DNA of 53,727 nt from Desulfobacteraceae bacterium (lineage in GTDB: Bacteria; Desulfobacterota; Desulfobacteria; Desulfobacterales; Desulfococcaceae). Below, piece by piece: positions 10,101 to 17,600 of the stretch. The position numbers and the translations under genes were made by a program. The stretch is taken from assembly GCA_011390755.1 (NCBI GenBank), contig JAABRU010000023.1, forward strand, positions 1 to 53,727, in the 5' to 3' direction. Below the pieces are notes generated by a model that was given only the letters and a program-made list of their open reading frames with translations, did not search any database and was not told where the DNA came from. How positions within the stretch are numbered: the stretch's first letter is position 1; every line of letters starts with the position of its first letter.

Positions 10101-12446
10101 CAGGGACAAATCCCCGCTGTTTCCGCTTCCGTAAGAACTGCTGTCCAGTATGCTGTTTATCTCCAGTTGCGCTGCCTCCAGGATAATATTCCCGCTGCTG
10201 CCGTCACCATAAGATGCAGTACTCAGTTTCCCTTCATCTGAAATACGGATATTTGCGGAATGTACGGAAATATCTCCGGCAGCTCCGTTTCCTTTGGCTT
10301 CGGTGAACAGACCGCTGCCTGTGCCGGAAATTTGGAAATCCGTTTCTGATTTTACAGAAATATCCCCGCTGTTCCCGTTTCCCAAAGAACTGCTGTTTAT
10401 GTTTCCGACGCCGGTGATTTCAGTCTGCTTTGTCTGAATGGAAATATTTCCGCTGCTGCCTTTGCCATAGGATAGCGAACGGATAAGGCCCCCATCCCAA
10501 ATGTTCAGTAATTCAGAATTTACTGAAATTTCTCCGGCATTGCCGCTGCCTTTGGCATCTGCATAAAGTCCGCTTCCTGATCCGGAAATGCGGGTATCCG
10601 ACTGTGTTTCCACGCGGATATTTCCGGCATTTCCGTTGCCATAGGCCGTGCTTTCTGTAATGCCGTTATTGTCCAGATAAAAATTTCCGGCCCGGATCAG
10701 GACATTTCCTCCCAGACCGTTTCCTGCGGAAGCCGTGCTGATTCTTGCATTATCGGAAACACGGAGGGTGTCTGCCGTAACATCAATATTACCGGCATCT
10801 GTATAATTTCCCTCTCCCACTGCCAGCAGACCGCCTGAGCCGGAAAGATTTATACTTCGTGCATTTACAGTGATATTGCCGCTCCTGCTGCCTGTGCTTC
10901 CGGTATCCAGAATTCCGCCATTGAAGGTTTCCGCATATCCGGCACTGACGGCAATATCCCCGGAATTCGTTGCAACTGCCCCCTGATTGGAAACGGACAT
11001 GCCGCCGCTCAGTCCGGCATGGATATCCCCGCCGCTGTTATTGGCGATAAACGCGCTGTCTGTCACACTCAGATTTTGGGCATGGATTCCGATATTCCCG
11101 CTCTGCCCCTTACTTTCCAGTCCCACCTGTGCCCCGCGTGTAAGGCTCATGGAACCGCCCAGAGAAAAATCAAGATTGCCACTGCCGTAAGAATATATCT
11201 TTCCGCCGTCCGTCACATTCAGATTTACAGCACTTGCGGAAATATTACCGGCAGCCCCCTGTCCCTCTGTGTAAGTGAAGATTTCTCCCCCATTGGAAAC
11301 ACGGATCGCAGTATCAGTACGAAGATAAATATCACCGCTGTTGCCGGTTCCCGAACTTTCCGAATGAATTTTCCCGCCGCCGCTCACGGCTATGTTTTGA
11401 CTGTGAATCCGGATATTACCGGCGTTTTTTTCACCGATTGTCCCCGTAGTGATTTCTGCCATATTCTGAAGCAACAGACTGCCACTTAACAGAATATCAA
11501 TATCTCCGCCTTCCAGACTGCTGTTGGCAGAAAAAACAGTGGTGCCTTCATCTTTCAGATAAAAATTCCCCCCCTGAATAAAAATTCCGGAGGAACTGCC
11601 CCCGTCCTGGCCGGAAAGGAGTTTGGAACCGCCGGAAAGGGTAATATCTCCGTATTTTTCAGATGAGGCAGTGTCCGGGACAGAAGCCTTACTGTCTATG
11701 CGGATATTTCCGTTAGGGGCAAGGAGAGTGCTGTTCCGAATATCCATACCTTCGCCTGTAAGTGACATATTCTCAGACACAAAAGTGCTGTTCCGAATAT
11801 CCGTATTTTTGCCTGCAAGTGATATGTCAGCAGATTTTAAATAACTGTTCTCAATAGTTATATCTCCGCCTGTAAAAGATATGCTTTTCCCTTCAGCAGA
11901 AAAGAGTCTGCTGTTTTCAAGACTTATGGGGGCAGGTGATTCCGTAAGAAATCCGAAATCCGATGGCGGGGACATGGTAAGAAGCGAATTTTCCGGAGTC
12001 ATCGTATCAAAACGTCCATCTTCTCCTAATTTCAGATAATCGGCTGTACTGAAATGAAAAGAACCGGGAATACTCAGATAGGCATTGGGACCGAAGATAA
12101 TACCGGACGGATTGAGGAAATAAAAATCTGCACCAATGATATTGGAATAAAGCAGACCGTCTATCAGTGAAGAACTGCCGCCCGTGACCCGGCTGATGAT
12201 ATTGGAGATATTTTCAGGGCCGGAAAAGAAAGCTGTTTCCCCTTTCTGTATATTAAACTGTAAAAAACTGTGGAAGAGATTGCTGCCTTTTTGCTGCCCT
12301 GTGTCTGCCGTGATATTGTAATAAGGGGAGGATGGGAGATTGAACTGTTTTCCCTCTTTATGCAAAGTGCCGTCGGTGATGACTTCCGCATGGGAGAAAG
12401 AGACGGTAAGAAAAAGAAAAAAAATGACTGCGGAAGTCCGATTCAT
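4176..12446 (-). CDS. Giant secreted FHA-TPS / TPR / CHAT-protease protein
   Basis: 2756 residues. A signal peptide (MNRTSAVIFFLFLTVSFSHA) is followed by a two-partner-secretion domain (about 25-250; FFLNPSGIIFGPNA, RVTGGSSSLIDG). Then comes a very long Gly/Asn/Ser beta-helix of GNAGNI-type repeats, which includes three 175-residue super-repeats (about 1280-1800), a TPR-like helical part (about 2010-2450) and a C-terminal CHAT caspase-like protease. The likely catalytic pair is His2622 (IHMATHAQF) and Cys2668 (LSACQTA). Such proteins are exported by a TpsB porin, but none is in the window. The start at 12446 has AAAGGA upstream; upstream codons lack a signal peptide. It follows darG by 64 bp. 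Role inferred: surface-displayed, activatable protease or adhesin. Confidence 0.88.
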   Translation of the reverse strand: MNRTSAVIFFLFLTVSFSHAEVITDGTLHKEGKQFNLPSSPYYNITADTGQQKGSNLFHSFLQFNIQKGETAFFSGPENISNIISRVTGGSSSLIDGLLYSNIIGADFYFLNPSGIIFGPNAYLSIPGSFHFSTADYLKLGEDGRFDTMTPENSLLTMSPPSDFGFLTESPAPISLENSRLFSAEGKSISFTGGDITIENSYLKSADISLAGKNTDIRNSTFVSENMSLTGEGMDIRNSTLLAPNGNIRIDSKASVPDTASSEKYGDITLSGGSKLLSGQDGGSSSGIFIQGGNFYLKDEGTTVFSANSSLEGGDIDILLSGSLLLQNMAEITTGTIGEKNAGNIRIHSQNIAVSGGGKIHSESSGTGNSGDIYLRTDTAIRVSNGGEIFTYTEGQGAAGNISASAVNLNVTDGGKIYSYGSGNLDFSLGGSMSLTRGAQVGLESKGQSGNIGIHAQNLSVTDSAFIANNSGGDIHAGLSGGMSVSNQGAVATNSGDIAVSAGYAETFNGGILDTGSTGSRSGNITVNARSINLSGSGGLLAVGEGNYTDAGNIDVTADTLRVSDNARISTASAGNGLGGNVLIRAGNFYLDNNGITESTAYGNGNAGNIRVETQSDTRISGSGSGLYADAKGSGNAGEISVNSELLNIWDGGLIRSLSYGKGSSGNISIQTKQTEITGVGNINSSSLGNGNSGDISVKSETDFQISGTGSGLFTEAKGNGAAGDISVHSANIRISDEGKLSTASYGDGSSGNIILEAAQLEINSILDSSSYGSGNSGDLSLIADIIRFSGSNSGLYADSHLAGNAGNIAIASEELILSDNAVISGETEGTGRGGDVIIGVKDMNISGGKITTTTWNAGDGGNICISAQNSLRISGEGNPENGLIANAASGSSGKGGSIRIFTETLTAEHSASLAAQTFGSGPGGSITANANQMNIRSNAYISTAGGGPSDGGEIRLTARDSIEISDSAEVGSMSEGRGNAGNIHLSSHSLLVSDEGRISSDTKGKGNAGNIRINADGVEIRKGHILSATENADSGNAGDIFITADSLSVSGSGLSEKPALPYGIHAKSQGAGQGGNIHISARLLDVFSDGWISSQTDGRGRGGDIFAEVNRLNVHEGGTLTTSTRGSGNSGNISISANQSVNVSGAGSYMEKSSIYTATHSAGSGGILTIRTPFLRVGEDGELFADTLGDETLDGNTLADGPAGDIFLYTDFLELSDGAVISAGTQSEERGGNISVYAEKGVQISGGESEKSGIYALSESQGKGGNITLKTLPLKIEKGGEISTSASDIGSAGTIDLKINDLELAGSIRSHSTGEGKAGNIRIDASEHIISEGGEISTASEKSRGGSISIDTPFLSALENSRISAAVFGGDKDGGQIDIRSEILRFTEGSRVESSTGGKGKGGEIRIYASDSLYLTGKGENNTGIFSTAGAEGDAGRISVRSPFLFIENHAQISTESAGSGKAGDIYLEEDIRQLSLRSNGEISSANLSDGDGGSISIRTEESVTLENSAVSTESAQGMGGIVRISSPILDASENSRISAGVSGGEKPGGSIDIRADRFALGSGSRVESSTRGKGEGGTVTVNAVDSLRLSGSGEKNTGIFSTAGAEGNAGKITVRTPDIFITDNAQISTESTGAGKAGDIYLTEDIEKIEIRNRGTLSSANSADGDAGSIFLSPAEYLFLDNAFVSTDAAEGKGGEIRISTPLLKAGENSRISAGVSAGMKEGGSIDIHSQNMEFTGGARAESSTGGEGRGGTITLTVSDSLLLSGKGEENTGIFSMTDDKGSAGQIRIQSPEFIMDNTAAVRTDTSGSGTGGNMDIAAENLRMEGESSLSSRSTGDGNAGDITVRISDEVHMNNSSVTTEAQQADGGNIRFLADGRVNLTDSNITASVGGGQGNGGNIEMDYGLAILEHSRIIAKAEGGTGGNIRFTGDDFIRSGNSIIDASSRFGIDGSVNFVSPEADISGNLAVFPENFLMASQWLQTPCRNKSMEDVSRFLLSGRDGVPTAPDDRLASPIFPLETKEEPESGIFTKARHFLSAGDFRNLLKESEKIARMKDISERISVQAILYQAWAYQSLGFHEKALSLLYETPETVAPGLKALIFGSIGDLHLCLGNTAEAGKFLKKAMEAAEISGNSRIKASVLNHMGNYLAAIEDKKGAMSTYTKAFDLTDRKESVLCPVLLLNLARLALEQENVRDSVRWLEKSGTQIRSLPDSFEKAFYLLSLSALSLDIYRKYPEIRPSVKEMTASALQQSLKLAEKIPDSRLVSYACGYMGRFYEMEKEYDTALRLTRKAVFRAGEADCPEILYLWQWQAGRLFQARKNSEKAMDAYNSAISELTPLRAEFYTGFRRKKEIFNKKIRPLYLDRVSLLLQYAEKISDSVKQQVLFRETLDTLESMKTTEIQDYFQDECMTAIGEKSEDANQADKGTALIYPFITEGHPVLLLSLSGNIRYIKVQADSQTITSHAKRLRRLLERKEDTDKRPLRYAKYLYEQLIRPLENLLSASGIDTLVIVPEGALRLIPFSALHDGRQFLIEKYAIATVPAASVISPNPGDRGKKRTLVSGLSESRQGFPALPKVPEEVMNIQKITDGNVLQNRNFTLENLSGALRNTEYSLIHMATHAQFGSSPEKTFLLTYDGKITPDSLEKLIGLGIFRDNPVDLLTLSACQTAAEDERAILGLAGTALKSGAGSSLSTLWYVDDEAGSVLLTEFYRQLIQKNMSKAKALQQAQIKLIGHSSFHHPMYWSPFLLIGNRL
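7050..8620 (-). repeat. Three 525-bp (175-residue) tandem super-repeats in the exoprotein
   Basis: The block around ENSRISA recurs at an exact 525-bp period: the shared DNA string GCTGTTTTCC starts at 8361, 7836 and 7311. Within each unit the order is NSRISA, GGSIDI, RVESSTG, NTGIFS, AQISTES and GDIYL, so this is a duplication above the level of the short beta-helix rungs. Confidence 0.75.
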
Positions 12447-12465
12447 GGCGATTCCTTTCATTATT

Positions 12466-12495
12466 TTACCACAGAGGACACGGAGAGTCAGAGAG
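12466..12495. repeat. CACAGAG-family repeat, short copy
   Basis: Contains ACCACAGAGGACACGGAGAG, a half-copy of the dispersed palindromic family found tandemly at 14214-14613. It lies in the 64-bp gap between darG and the giant exoprotein start. Confidence 0.6.
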
Positions 12496-12510
12496 GGATT
12501 TTCAAATTTT

Positions 12511-13542
12511 TTACAACCATTTCTCTGAAGCAAGTCTGTTAAAAGCCTTTTCTATATGTCTATGTTTTAAAATCATTTTTTTTCTGTTATTCCAACTTTG
12601 AATGGCAGATATCAAACGGTTCGGATTTTCTTTACATTCCGGAATTTCTGATACTGTCCAATGAACAGTAGACAGCAATTCCAGACCATAAGGAGTTTCA
12701 AAACCGCTTATCAGGCGTTTTACCCTTGAGAGTTTGTTTTGGGCATCATTATCAAATACCAAAAAATTATCTGCCTCCGGAACCGCTCCGTTTAACAGGA
12801 ATATTTCCGCTTTTGAATTTCTGTCTCCGTATCCCCGGATATAATGTCCGTCTATCCTTTGCAGCACATGGTTAAGATTTTCGGCATAAGGCCCGTATTT
12901 ATGTTTGATAAATTTTAATCTCAGATTCTCACCTGCTTCCTGCATAAAATACATCAGTTTCTGTATTTCCAGCAGACCATGGCGATAGCCAAGACTTTTA
13001 TATGATTCCAGTAATTTGATTAATAATGCTCTCCCTTTGGTCATTTCCGGTTTGCATGTGGAAACAGAAATTTCATCCGGGGCAGGCGAACCCTTGGGTT
13101 CAAAAAGTACAATATGCACATGAGTTAATTCCTGAAAAGATTTTAATATCCTGTCTTTTACTTCTTTCCAGTCCAGCCCGCCCAATCCGGCTCCGAGAGG
13201 CGGAATCGCTATGGATGCAATGCCCAGTTCTTTTATTTTTTTTACCAGATCATCAAGACCTGTCTCAATATATGTAAGCTCTGATTTTGATTTCCAATGT
13301 TTTTTTGTTGGAAAATTAATGATATACTTTGGATTAAACATAGTTCCGGTTTTATGGATAAACATTTTTCCGATTGTCACCTCATTTTTTTTACAGGCTT
13401 TTGCGTATTCCTTATAATTTTCCGGAAATGCCTGTTTGAACTGAAGTGCGATACCTTTTCCCATTACTCCGACACAATTGACTGTGTTAACAAGAGCCTC
13501 AGTATCAGACTTTAATAAATTTCCTGTTTTTGATTCAATCAT
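12511..13542 (-). CDS. darG: DarG antitoxin: DNA ADP-ribosyl glycohydrolase with macro domain
   Basis: DarG removes ADP-ribose that DarT places on thymidine in single-stranded DNA, and it also binds DarT. Residues about 1-155 form a macro domain with the ligand loop NTVNCVGVMGKGIAL and a second loop PPLGAGLGGLDW. The remaining ~185 residues are the C-terminal domain typical of full-length DarG. Total length is 343 residues, close to the mycobacterial protein. I chose the ATG at 13542 because GAGGTG sits five bases upstream; seven extra codons are open upstream but have no site. It starts 8 bp after the darT stop, so toxin comes first in the operon, the usual darTG order. Confidence 0.93.
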   Translation of the reverse strand: MIESKTGNLLKSDTEALVNTVNCVGVMGKGIALQFKQAFPENYKEYAKACKKNEVTIGKMFIHKTGTMFNPKYIINFPTKKHWKSKSELTYIETGLDDLVKKIKELGIASIAIPPLGAGLGGLDWKEVKDRILKSFQELTHVHIVLFEPKGSPAPDEISVSTCKPEMTKGRALLIKLLESYKSLGYRHGLLEIQKLMYFMQEAGENLRLKFIKHKYGPYAENLNHVLQRIDGHYIRGYGDRNSKAEIFLLNGAVPEADNFLVFDNDAQNKLSRVKRLISGFETPYGLELLSTVHWTVSEIPECKENPNRLISAIQSWNNRKKMILKHRHIEKAFNRLASEKWL

Positions 13543-13550
13543 TGTACACC

Positions 13551-14192
13551 TCAATAATACCAATCCGGTTTGCAGATAATTGCAGGATGATAATCGGCAG
13601 CCGATATAATTTTCTCAACCGCTGCTTTCATTTTTCCATTGATAACAGCAATCATTTCAATCATATTCCAGGGAAAACAGCGATATATCAAAAACTCTGC
13701 CTGCCTTCTTCTTTTGCGGTCAGGATTTTCATTTGTATCATTCCAATATATTGAATTCATAACTTCCCAATCAATTTCATTAAGATATTCAAAATTATCA
13801 AAAAAATCTGTCAGAGACATAATTCCGTGCCCATCCGTAAAAACATACCGAAGACCTGATATGGCAATCTGTCTGAGAGAAGTGACCAGATAAACTATCG
13901 GATACTGACCTTCATTATACCCCTCTACATTTCCTTTGCTTATCGTATAAAGCATCGGTGATCTGGGAGCAAAATAAAAGGGAACATAATCATGAAGATA
14001 TCCTTTCGGCCCGCATGGAATCGGAGTAAGCGATCTTTTACGCTGAATTGAATTGTAAGCAATATCACAATAACTGATCTTATATTGCCGGATAAGGCTT
14101 TGCGCCATTATTGCCCTGTTTTTGATTATGCCGGATAAATTTTTCACATGTGTAATATGATAAAGTGCTGTTTTACTGGTCATATAATTCAT
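13551..14192 (-). CDS. darT: DarT toxin: DNA-thymidine ADP-ribosyltransferase
   Basis: DarT uses NAD+ to ADP-ribosylate thymidine in specific single-stranded DNA sequences, blocking replication; DarTG systems act in growth control and phage defence. The 213-residue frame starts MNYMTSKTALYHITHVKNL, the NAD-pocket His region of the family. It has basic residues RKR at 51-53, where the family has a catalytic Arg, and Glu166 in RKRRRQAEFL, matching the catalytic Glu. No disruption is seen. Two starts, 14192 and 14183, are possible; only the first has a weak GAG upstream. Further upstream codons read into the palindromic repeat array. A repeat array directly before the toxin may affect transcription. 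Confidence 0.92.
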   Translation of the reverse strand: MNYMTSKTALYHITHVKNLSGIIKNRAIMAQSLIRQYKISYCDIAYNSIQRKRSLTPIPCGPKGYLHDYVPFYFAPRSPMLYTISKGNVEGYNEGQYPIVYLVTSLRQIAISGLRYVFTDGHGIMSLTDFFDNFEYLNEIDWEVMNSIYWNDTNENPDRKRRRQAEFLIYRCFPWNMIEMIAVINGKMKAAVEKIISAADYHPAIICKPDWYY

Positions 14193-14213
14193 TATATCTC
14201 TACAGAAAATTTG

Positions 14214-14613
14214 CTCTGCGCCTTCTTTGCGTCCTCTGTGTTTATTATATTCTTTCACCACAGAGCACACAGAGGTTTCACAGAGAACCACAGAGAAAAA
14301 TCATTATAAAAAAAAACCCAAAAAACTCTGTGCCCCTCTGTGCCTTCTCCGTGCCCTCTGTGTTTATTATTTTCTTTCACCACAGAGCACACGGAGGTTT
14401 CACAGAGAACCACAGAGAAAAATCATTATAAAAAAAACACCCAAAAAACTCTGTGGCCCTCTGTGACTTCTCTGCGTCCTCTGTGTTTTTATTATTTTTT
14501 CACCACAGAGCACACAGAGGTTTCACAGAGAACCACAGAGAAAAATCATTATAAAAAAAAACCCAAAAAACTCTGTGACCCTCTGTGCCTTCTCCGTGCC
14601 CTCTGTGTTTTAT
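14214..14613. repeat. Tandem array of 122-123-bp palindromic CACAGAG units
   Basis: About three units recur with period 122-123 bp (CACCACAGAG starts at 14256, 14378 and 14501). Each unit has a left arm rich in CTCTGTG and a right arm rich in CACAGAG around an A/T-rich loop, then a spacer TCATTATAAAAAAA. The array fills the gap between darT and the NHL-protein stop. Apparent small open frames across it are products of the repeat. Confidence 0.88.
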
Positions 14614-14615
14614 TT

Positions 14616-17600
14616 TTATCTCAGTCCCGCAACTTTCTGCAATACAAACACGGCATCGGTCAGCCCGATTTTTTCATTTTCCAGGGCTGCGGATTTATCT
14701 GCTGTTACCGGCATTCCCGCAAGAACCTGAAGTGCTATAATTGCATCACCCAATCCCACGTCTGCATCCCGGCTGACATCCCCTGTTCGGCTCAGAGTAA
14801 CAGTCGGCAGTGTGAAGGAGTTTGTTCCCACTGTAAACATTTTTGTAATCAGGGTATTGAAATCCGTATGAGATACTGAAATGCTGTGATTCTGATTCTG
14901 GGAAAGCCAGACTTCCGCATTTCCCGTGACGGGTTCGCTGATGCCGGTTACATTTCCCTGATTCTGTACAACGGCATCTGTCACCGGATTACCGCTTACA
15001 TCCTCAATGGGAATATACACCTGGGTTCTGTCCGGTGCTACAGTAAGGATAACTCCGGCATAATACCCGGTGTTCTGTCCGTAAAGATCTGAATTATAAT
15101 TATAGAATTTTACATAATAAATACCGTTCTGCTGGCAGGGCCAGGGAAAAGATTCGTCCCCGGTTTCTTCATCCCAGGGTTCATCCAGTACGGAATTCCC
15201 GGTTGCGTCCAGTATATCTATCATAATATCACAGTCGGCTTCCGGGTTTTGGACTTCAATTTGGGCTTCAATCCGGTAGGTCTGCCCGGCAAGTCCGTAG
15301 AATTTGACATAATCCTCATCCCCGGCTTTGTCAAAATTGTGATACTGCAGTTGGGGTCTGCTGAGGACAATCACTTTTGCATCTGCAATACTGTCATCAT
15401 CTTCGTAAATATCGGGACCAAGCGTCTGCCGGATGAGGATTTCTCCGGGAGCGGATAACTCACCTTTGGCATCTGTGGCATATACGACAGCCCGGTAGGT
15501 TCCGGCTCTGTCAAAACCGCTCACTTGCCCCTGATAGCGGATATCCTGCTGAAGAGTCATTTCGGAAGAAGACAGATTTGTCACTGTTGATGAACTGCTG
15601 CGGCTTTGATCTTCCGGGGAAACGAGAAAGGCATGGACAGATTCTACCCCGTATGCGGCTGTGACATCGGCCCATATGTCTGCGGATGTCTCCCCTTTCA
15701 GCACGATTTCTGAAGGAAGCTCTTTTATTGCCGGTCTGATGCCGTCGGCCAGCATAATTCCCAGACCGATTTTATAATAACGGGCCGCAGCCCCGTCTGT
15801 TTTTTCATTTCCGATGCCGTTGCCGTTGTCATCCAGTTGGGGAATCTGTCCGGCATTATAAAACTGCCCCAGATGGCGGATGTTCGTTTTGGCCCATTTG
15901 AAAGCGTCTTCCGTATTGGCCCCGTTGAGAATATATCGCCAGAAGAAGCGGGAAAAGCAGATGGAACCGTCCATAAGAAAAACAGCCGGTTCGTTTCGGG
16001 CAGCGGAGGAAATCAGAATACGCTGCTTTCCTTCCCGGGGTACAAGTGCGGAAACAAAAGCACCTGAGCTGCCTGCATCGTAAATCACGGTCACTTTGCC
16101 GGGGATATGATCCTGCACTGTATCCAGTTTTGTTTTCAGAACAGCAGCAGAAAGGCTTTCCTCTGCGTTCAGTTTCAGTTGGCCGTCCTGCCCTGTTCCA
16201 ATCATATACATCACCAAATCCTGTGTATCCTGAGCAATCCATTTGCCCAGTGCAAAATCAATATTGTCCAGCGTCGGTGCTACGTCCACCCCCGTGGAAA
16301 AAGTAACAGGACTCAGAAAATAAATATCATCATCACTGTAGCCCTGAAATCTCAGTGCTTCGTAAGACAGATTGGTATTTTTCTCTATAACTTTCCATAA
16401 CCCATCTGTCTCCAAGCCTCCTGCAACGATGACGGCCTTCCGGCGCATGGGATTGTCAATGGTCACTTCGGTAATCCGGGGGATCGAAGTATTTCCGATA
16501 CGATCCATCGCGTATACGGCAATCTGATAGGTTCCGGCAATGCTGCACCCGTTCCATATCCCTTCGTAATTTCCGTTTTCCGCAGGCTGAAGAAGTGCTG
16601 AAGGCAGTTCCAGCAGTGTTTTTCCGTTCAGCCCCACAGAAAAATCCGGGGGACGGATGACAGCCCATACTTTTGTGATACCGTCTTCATCACTGACATT
16701 GGAAGCGGATATCTGCACGGAATTTGTTTCGCCGATTCTTCGGGCGGATACGCTCTCCACTGCCGGAGCCTGCCCCTGAATTTTGCTACCGTTACCGATA
16801 TAAAGATTTTCTGTGAGAGGGTAATCTTCTTTATTACTTTGTCCATCACCATTGGCATCCAGAAGGGGATGCTGGTGGAAAGATTTCCCAATGGCCTCTT
16901 CTGCCAGCGGAAAAGCATTTTTTATATCCAGTCCGTTGAAAATATGTGTCCAGAAATAGTTGGAAAAAGAAACACTGCCCTGGGTCACAAACTGGGCTTC
17001 TTCATCCGGACTCGTACTGGTAATGATAATTCTTTTTTTCCCTTCCGGAGCCATAGTCAGGGGGGCAAGGAAGGAGCCGGATTTACAGGCATCATAAACA
17101 AAAATGATTTCATTGCATTGACTTTGCGTCTGTAGGATATTCAGCCATTCCGCCAGTTGGGAAACGGCAAGATTTTCACTGGCACTCATGACAAATTCAT
17201 CCGGCCTCCCATGATCAATCAGATAAATGACAAGACTGTCCGCATCCTTCGCCCATTGGGTGATGGCGTATTTCAGGTTGGTATTCAGCGCGTCTCCGTC
17301 CACATCATCGGCTTCCCCGTTACTGTCCAGATCAAGAGTTGTATCCGAAGTCAGATAATAAATGCTTTCTTTGGTGAAACCCTGATAGGCAAGGGTACGG
17401 TAGGCAAAATTGGCGCACATCTGTGTATCTTCCCAAAGAAAATTGTCTTCATAGGGACCGCCGCCCGCGATAATGACGGATTTCATGACTTTGTCTGTGG
17501 GCAGTCCTTTGCGGAATATCTGGATACGGTTGTTGGCATCCGAAACATATAACTTCCCCTCTAAGCTGACAAAAAGATCATGGGGGCTGCCGAAAGCACC

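Noticed and set aside
9027-10241. 404-codon open frame on the plus strand across the exoprotein gene
   Set aside because: It is antisense to the repetitive FHA region; the repetitive composition keeps the opposite strand open. No signal, motif or ribosome-binding site.
14214-14613. CRISPR array
   Set aside because: Units are 122-123 bp with no unique spacers of regular size, and no cas genes are near.
14165-14879. Several small plus-strand frames over the CACAGAG array
   Set aside because: They repeat the same low-complexity peptide in three frames and are produced by the tandem repeat itself.
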